64,000 bases of DNA, taken from contig WGMA01000020.1 in NCBI GenBank assembly GCA_016125285.1, positions 62,001 through 126,000 of the forward strand. The letters run 5' to 3'. The stretch comes from Phycisphaera sp. GTDB lineage: Bacteria; Planctomycetota; Phycisphaerae; Phycisphaerales; Zrk34. The notes beneath the pieces are model-generated. The model was not told the origin of the DNA. It did not search any database and saw nothing but the letters and a program-made list of their open reading frames with translations. The translations under genes were made by a program, and so were the position numbers. This document shows positions 60,113 to 64,000 of the stretch, in pieces; positions within the stretch are counted from its first letter, which is position 1; each line of letters starts with the position of its first letter.

Positions 60113-60213
60113 AGCCTGATCTCCTGAATGTCCCTACGTCGCGATGATCGCGTGTGCAGTTTACCCGGAATCGTCAATCTTGCCCGGCGAGGCATGTCGA
60201 CATCAGGCCCCGG

Positions 60214-60219
60214 GTTATA
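60214..60219 (-). promoter_or_regulatory. Possible -10 TATAAC for the pilM operon
   Basis: Minus-strand GCG-TATAAC about 100 bases upstream of ATG 60112, in the same GCG context as the hexamers at 35427 and 40979. Confidence 0.35.
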
Positions 60220-60329
60220 CGCGCCACACGCTCGATGTCTCTGAGGTAGAAATGTTCAGAGCAACCCGTCATCATCGGCGACTTCTTTTCGATAGGGTAT
60301 TTAAGCTCGGGGAGACGATGGGGTCAAGT

Positions 60330-60358
60330 TTGACGGCCGCTATAGCCCCTGTTTTTAT
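60330..60358 (+). promoter_or_regulatory. Promoter TTGACG-17-TTTTAT for argS
   Basis: A near-consensus -35 and a moderate -10 at 17-base spacing; the predicted leader to ATG 60413 is about 48 bases. Confidence 0.4.
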
Positions 60359-60412
60359 GTAAAATTACGTCGCCTTGACGTCGGCACGCTCCGCCTCGAC
60401 CATACCCCGACT

Positions 60413-62191
60413 ATGAATGACCCGCAGACCACGCTCGCTCAGCGGTTCGCCGCCGCCATCGCCGCCGCGTTCGGTGATGAGCACGCCGACACCGACCCGC
60501 TTATCCGTCCCGCGCAGAACCCGAAGTTCGGTGACTACCAGGCCAACGTCGCGATGTCGCTGGCCAAACGCGTCGGCAAAAACCCGCGCGAGGTCGCCGC
60601 GGCGATCATCGACCGGCTCGACGTCGCCGAGCTCTGCGAGACGCCCGACGTCGCCGGGCCCGGCTTCATCAACCTCAAGCTCCGCACCGACTACCTCCAG
60701 CGGCTCGCCGCCGACCTCGCCGCGGACCCGCGCCTCGGCGTCGCCGCCGTCGCGCAGCCGCAGACCGTCGTCGTCGACTACTCCTCGCCCAACGTCGCCA
60801 AGGAGATGCACGTCGGCCACCTCCGCTCGACCGTCATCGGCGACGCTCTCGCCCGCGTGCTCGAGTTCCTCGGCCACAACGTCATCCGCCAGAACCACCT
60901 CGGCGACTGGGGCACGCAGTTCGGCATGCTCATCGAATACCTCGCGGACACCGGCCAGGCCGAGTCCGCCGCGTCCGGGTCCGCGGCGATCGCCGACCTC
61001 AACCAGTTTTACAAACAAGCCAAGGCGAAGTTCGACGCGGACGAAGACTTCGCCGAGCGGTCGCGCAAACGCGTCGTGGCGCTGCAGGGCGGCGATGAAG
61101 CCACGCGACGGCTGTGGCAGCAGCTGATCGAGGCGTCGAAGCATCACTTCAACGAGGCGTACGGCAAGCTCAACGTGACGCTGGTCGACGAGCACATCTG
61201 CGGCGAGTCGTTCTACAACGACCTGCTCGATGAGACCGTCGCCATGCTGATGGACAAGGGCATCGCGGTCGAGACCGAAGGCGCCGTCGGCGTGTTCGTG
61301 CCCGGGTTCAACAACAAGGAAGGCGACCCGGTGCCGCTGATCGTCCGCAAGAGCGACGGCGGGTACGGATACGCGGCGACCGATCTTTCGGCGATCCGCT
61401 ACCGCGTCGGCACGCTGCACGCGGACCGCATCGCGTACGTCGTCGACGCCCGGCAGTCGGATCACTTCGAGCAGGTGTTCTGGACGGCGGAGCAGGCGGG
61501 CTGGCTCGACGCGGCGCACGCCGCGGAGCACGTGAAGTTCGGCACGATCCTCGGCGAGGACCACAAGCCGTTCAAGACGCGGGCGGGTGAGACGGTTCGG
61601 CTCGCGGACCTGCTCAACGAGGCCGGGGAACGTGCGGCGGCGATCATTGCGGAGAAGGACCCGGAGATGGACGACGCGCGCCGCGCCGCGGTCGCGCACG
61701 TCGTGGGCATCGGCGCGGTGAAGTACGGCGACCTGTCGTCGGACCGCATCAAGGACTACGTGTTCAGCTGGGAGCGCATGCTGGCGTTCGAGGGCAACAC
61801 GGCGCCGTACCTGCAGAACGCCTACGTGCGGGCGCGGTCGATCCTGCGGAAGCTCGGCGTGCTGGCCGAGGACGCGGCCGGGGGCGTCGAGCCCGACGTG
61901 TCGAAGACATCGATCACGCTGGTCGACCCGGTCGAGCACGCGCTGGTGCTGAAGCTGGTGCAGCTCGGCGACGTGGTGGGGCAGGTGGCCGGATCGCTGG
62001 AGCCGCACCGCCTGTGCAACTACCTGTACGAGCTGGCGACGGCGTTCCACAAGTTCTTCGAGGCGTGCCCGGTGATGCGGGCGGAGACCGACGCGCTGCG
62101 CGACTCGCGTGCGGCCCTGTGTGTGGTGACGGCGCGCGCGCTGCGTGCGGGACTGGACCTGTTGGGCATCGACGTGCCCGAGCGCATGTGA
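60413..62191 (+). CDS. argS: Arginyl-tRNA synthetase
   Basis: Class I synthetase charging tRNA-Arg. The 592-residue protein has the N-terminal Add-1 domain (FGDYQANVAMSLAKRVGKNPREVAAAI), the signature VVVDYSSPNVAKEMHVGHLRSTVIGD with HVGH in place of HIGH, NHLGDWGTQFGMLIEYL, YAATDLSAIRYR, KFGTILGEDHKPFKTRAGETVRLADLL and the DALR anticodon-binding domain (~470-592) ending DLLGIDVPERM. KMSKS is absent, as is usual for many ArgS. It is a single plus-strand gene between minus-strand envelope operons. Confidence 0.97.
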   Translation: MNDPQTTLAQRFAAAIAAAFGDEHADTDPLIRPAQNPKFGDYQANVAMSLAKRVGKNPREVAAAIIDRLDVAELCETPDVAGPGFINLKLRTDYLQRLAADLAADPRLGVAAVAQPQTVVVDYSSPNVAKEMHVGHLRSTVIGDALARVLEFLGHNVIRQNHLGDWGTQFGMLIEYLADTGQAESAASGSAAIADLNQFYKQAKAKFDADEDFAERSRKRVVALQGGDEATRRLWQQLIEASKHHFNEAYGKLNVTLVDEHICGESFYNDLLDETVAMLMDKGIAVETEGAVGVFVPGFNNKEGDPVPLIVRKSDGGYGYAATDLSAIRYRVGTLHADRIAYVVDARQSDHFEQVFWTAEQAGWLDAAHAAEHVKFGTILGEDHKPFKTRAGETVRLADLLNEAGERAAAIIAEKDPEMDDARRAAVAHVVGIGAVKYGDLSSDRIKDYVFSWERMLAFEGNTAPYLQNAYVRARSILRKLGVLAEDAAGGVEPDVSKTSITLVDPVEHALVLKLVQLGDVVGQVAGSLEPHRLCNYLYELATAFHKFFEACPVMRAETDALRDSRAALCVVTARALRAGLDLLGIDVPERM

Positions 62192-62263
62192 CGCGTCGCG
62201 GCGCGCGGCGACAGCGGAGTCACTCGACGAACACGGGCAGCGGTGGGGCGGTAACGGACGCGG

Positions 62264-62617
62264 TCACACGGACGCGGCGAGCGCGGACTCGACGTCGTCG
62301 TAGATCTTGAACAGCTCGATGAGGCGGGTTTCCTGGAACACGTCGAGGATGTGGTCACGCGTGCCGGCGACGGCGACGGGGATGCTGTTGCGCGTCAGCC
62401 CTTTGCGGAAGCCCAGCAGGATGCCGAGGCCGAGGCTGTTGACGAAGATGAGGCGGGACAGATCGATGACGACGCGTTTGGGCTTCTGCTCGATGATGGG
62501 CCAGAGCGTGTCCTGGAGGTAGTCGCCCTTGGTGAGGGTGGCGTCGCCGATCAGGCGCACGATGATGTCGTCCTCGCGCGGCTCGATCTGAACGGAAAAT
62601 TCCTCCACCGGATCCAT
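62264..62617 (-). CDS. STAS-domain anti-sigma factor antagonist (RsbV-like)
   Basis: A 117-residue single STAS domain. The core is RVVIDLSRLIFVNSLGLGILLGFRKG with Ser61 at the phosphorylation position of SpoIIAA/RsbV, and the C-terminal helix DVFQETRLIELFKIYDDVESAL is typical. In its unphosphorylated state it would bind the RsbW-like kinase encoded 38 bases upstream, releasing a sigma factor or other target. It is the last of three partner-switching genes in this minus-strand string. No sigma factor gene or PP2C phosphatase is seen in the window. Confidence 0.88.
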   Translation of the reverse strand: MDPVEEFSVQIEPREDDIIVRLIGDATLTKGDYLQDTLWPIIEQKPKRVVIDLSRLIFVNSLGLGILLGFRKGLTRNSIPVAVAGTRDHILDVFQETRLIELFKIYDDVESALAASV

Positions 62618-62655
62618 GTCACCAACCTCGGAATGTGTACGCCCGGCCCTCGCGA

Positions 62656-63090
62656 TCAGCGACCGCTGGAGGAGGTGGCGTGGGTGCGAAACTTGACCAT
62701 GGTCAGGCAGTTGCCCTGATCGTTATAGCTGACCTCGTTCATATAGGTCTTGATGAGCCACACGCCACGACCGTAGGGTTTTTCGATGTTCTCGTCGAGC
62801 GTCGGGTCGGGCACACGCTGAGGGTCGAAACCCGTGCCCTCGTCACAGATGGTGATGGTCAGCTTGCGTTCGTCGACGTGGAACTCGAGCGTGACGTGCT
62901 TGCCTTCGTCGGACTCGTTGCCGTGCTTGATGGCGTTGGCGAGCGCCTCTTCGAGCGCGAGCTTGATGGCGAACTGATCGGTGTCGGAGAAGTTGCAGGC
63001 GACGACGGCTTCGAGCACGACCTTCTCTGCGCGGCTGACTTCGTCGAGCCGGCTATCGAGGACCAATCTCTGATCGTACGATGCTGCCAT
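62656..63090 (-). CDS. RsbW-like anti-sigma factor / serine kinase
   Basis: A 144-residue GHKL ATPase domain of the RsbW/SpoIIAB type. Visible boxes: FAIKLALEEALANAIKHGN (N box with Glu and Asn), TICDEGTGFDP (G1) and GRGVWLIKTYMNEV (G2). Such proteins phosphorylate an RsbV-like partner and bind a target when free of it. Two STAS proteins flank it, suggesting either two inputs or one antagonist and one unrelated STAS. ATG 63090 is preferred; GTG 63096 is in frame. No transmembrane segment. Confidence 0.9.
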   Translation of the reverse strand: MAASYDQRLVLDSRLDEVSRAEKVVLEAVVACNFSDTDQFAIKLALEEALANAIKHGNESDEGKHVTLEFHVDERKLTITICDEGTGFDPQRVPDPTLDENIEKPYGRGVWLIKTYMNEVSYNDQGNCLTMVKFRTHATSSSGR

Positions 63091-63116
63091 GGCCACGCGA
63101 TCACTTTAGAGGGACG

Positions 63117-63476
63117 TTACTTGAACTTACCAACCGCTTCCTCAACCGACTTGTCGATCTCGAAGAGCTTGTAGAGCTTCGTGATGACGAACACTTCGTA
63201 GATCTGCGAGCTGATGTTGCACAGCCGCAGCTGCCCCTTCTTCTGGGTCACCTTCGTGTTGGCGCGGATCAGCGTGCCCAGCGCGGCGCTGGACAGGTGG
63301 TCCACGTTTTCGAAGTTGATCAGGAGTTTGGGGTGGTCGGTTTTAGAGATCAGTTCCAGCATCTCATCGCTGATCTGCTGGATGCTGGATTCCTCGAGGA
63401 TATTACGGTCGAGGAATTCGATGACGGTGACATCGCCTTCCTGGTGAACCACCAGCCTCGACTCGGTTTCAGCCAT
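63117..63476 (-). CDS. STAS-domain anti-sigma factor antagonist (second)
   Basis: A 119-residue STAS domain. KLLINFENVDHLSSAALGTLIRANTKV carries Ser62/Ser63 at the site phosphorylated in RsbV; NISSQIYEVFVITKLYKLFEIDKSVEEAV is the C-terminal helix region. It is upstream of the RsbW-like gene by 26 bases on the same strand, so all three genes are likely one transcript. The partner STAS gene at 62264 is clearly diverged, so the two probably bind different partners. Confidence 0.9.
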   Translation of the reverse strand: MAETESRLVVHQEGDVTVIEFLDRNILEESSIQQISDEMLELISKTDHPKLLINFENVDHLSSAALGTLIRANTKVTQKKGQLRLCNISSQIYEVFVITKLYKLFEIDKSVEEAVGKFK

Positions 63477-63674
63477 CGAATCACTCCCGCCCAGCGGCCA
63501 AGTGGGGAGCCGGGCCAGCTAGGTAAACATCGCGGCCCACCAGCCGTGCTTTCCGCCTCGGGCAAAGACCTGGCATCGGGCCTACCCACAGTTGACGCCG
63601 GGAACCACCCCGGCACAGGCGCCGCACGCGCGTTGGACTGTGCGACGCCTACGTGGTGCAAAGTCGCTGCGCGA

Positions 63675-64000
63675 TTAGAACGCAGCGGCGTTGCCGCCGA
63701 ACAGAGCCGGCGACTGCTCCAGACCCGGGAACAACTCTTCTTCCTTCTCGCTCTGGATCAGGATGGTCGGCTTGACCAGGATGAGCAGCGTGCGCTCGTC
63801 CTTGACCTTCGAGCGGTTGGTGAACAGTCGGTTGACGATCGGCAGACGGCTGAGGACGGGGACGCCGGCCTCGACCTCGATGTCCGCGAACAGGCGCTGG
63901 CCGCCGAGCAGCAGGGTGCCCTTGTCGGGAACGCTGACGGTCGTGCGGACCGTGGTCAGTTCGAGCTCGGGGGCTTCGATCACGCCGCGGGAGACGTCCG
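63675..64000 (-). CDS. Secretin C-terminal part, cut by window end
   Basis: The last ~107 codons of an outer-membrane secretin (PilQ/GspD family). The frame is open to the window edge (DVSRG upstream of VIEAPELELTT), so the start is outside. The family signature is complete: VPDKGTLLLGGQRL, then VEAGVPVLSRLPIVNRLFTNRSKVKDERTLLILVKPTIL (read in parts), which forms the beta-barrel lip. The tail has EKEEELFPGLEQSPALFGGNAAAF. It is the pore partner of the inner-membrane proteins encoded at 54178-60112; the two parts are separated by argS and the partner-switching genes. Confidence 0.9.
   Translation of the reverse strand, partial: DVSRGVIEAPELELTTVRTTVSVPDKGTLLLGGQRLFADIEVEAGVPVLSRLPIVNRLFTNRSKVKDERTLLILVKPTILIQSEKEEELFPGLEQSPALFGGNAAAF

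Larger units (their letters stand above)
60113..60412. other. Divergent promoter region pilM / argS
   Basis: 300 bases with no gene. Candidate promoters point both ways: TATAAC at 60219-60214 toward pilM and TTGACG-17-TTTTAT at 60330-60358 toward argS. No riboswitch or T-box structure was recognised. Confidence 0.5.

Noticed and set aside
62192-62263. Terminator after argS
   Set aside because: GTCGC/GGCGAC can pair, but the stem is short and no T-run follows.
63484-63674. c-di-GMP (GEMM) or other riboswitch upstream of the first STAS gene
   Set aside because: Some GEMM-like words (ATGCCAGGT) are present on the minus strand, but the conserved core and tetraloop-receptor layout are not there; I see only GC-rich sequence and short hairpins.

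Overview
The window is dense, GC-rich bacterial DNA with almost no non-coding space. It looks like a chromosome piece from a planctomycete, most likely of the Phycisphaerae type. Supporting signs are exported DUF1080 proteins, several secreted PQQ-type propellers, a giant Ser/Thr kinase carrying the galactose-binding-like repeats typical of planctomycetal cytochromes, and a bacterial-microcompartment gene pair. The lineage call is inference; no rRNA gene is present.

Layout. 1-9888 (+) is a surface-polysaccharide locus: galE (cut by the window edge), gmhA, a WecG/TagA transferase, a degenerate sugar-nucleotidyltransferase, a Wzz/BY-kinase co-polymerase with an unusual inserted domain, a sugar-phosphate transferase, rmlC, an SDR epimerase and rmlD. 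rmlA lies just beyond on the minus strand, downstream of a 1566-residue lectin/malectin receptor kinase. 15562-25095 (-) encodes a methyltransferase, a large M28 peptidase, a small membrane protein, two DUF1080 proteins and an exported methyltransferase-like/PQQ fusion. 25531-33284 is a divergent cluster that reads as glucosylglycerate-type compatible-solute metabolism: GH13_18 phosphorylase and GT4 on the minus strand; a pseudo-M20 protein, GpgS, a second GT4 and a HAD protein on the plus strand. 33312-35262 (-) is an isolated PduT/PduS microcompartment electron-transfer pair. 35439-41794 holds two PQQ propeller proteins, tRNA-Ser(UGA), a TPR/metalloprotease protein and a LolA-like protein. 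41987-44714 (+) holds a KAP-like membrane NTPase and a porin with a sigma-54 type promoter. 44979-53880 is mostly metabolic: thiG, thiS, tilS, larC C-terminal domain, dapF, an M48 protease, a lipoprotein, nuoC, accD and a DUF2617-like protein. 54178-60112 (-) is a PilM/PilN-fusion operon, followed by argS (+), an RsbV/RsbW/RsbV-like partner-switching set (-) and the end of a secretin gene (-) cut by the right edge.

How the genes work together. RmlA, RmlC and RmlD supply dTDP-rhamnose steps (no rmlB is seen) for the polysaccharide made by the first cluster. The GpgS cluster would make, elongate and recycle a glucosylglycerate-type osmolyte. The pilus operon and the secretin belong to one envelope machine. 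Promoters that can be read share an extended -10 of the form TGCTAnnnT, and several genes seem to have leaderless or nearly leaderless mRNAs. No CRISPR array, prophage, transposase or rRNA gene was seen. Coordinates were counted by hand, start codons are reasoned from ribosome-binding sites and domain starts, and family assignments come from motif recognition without database searches.
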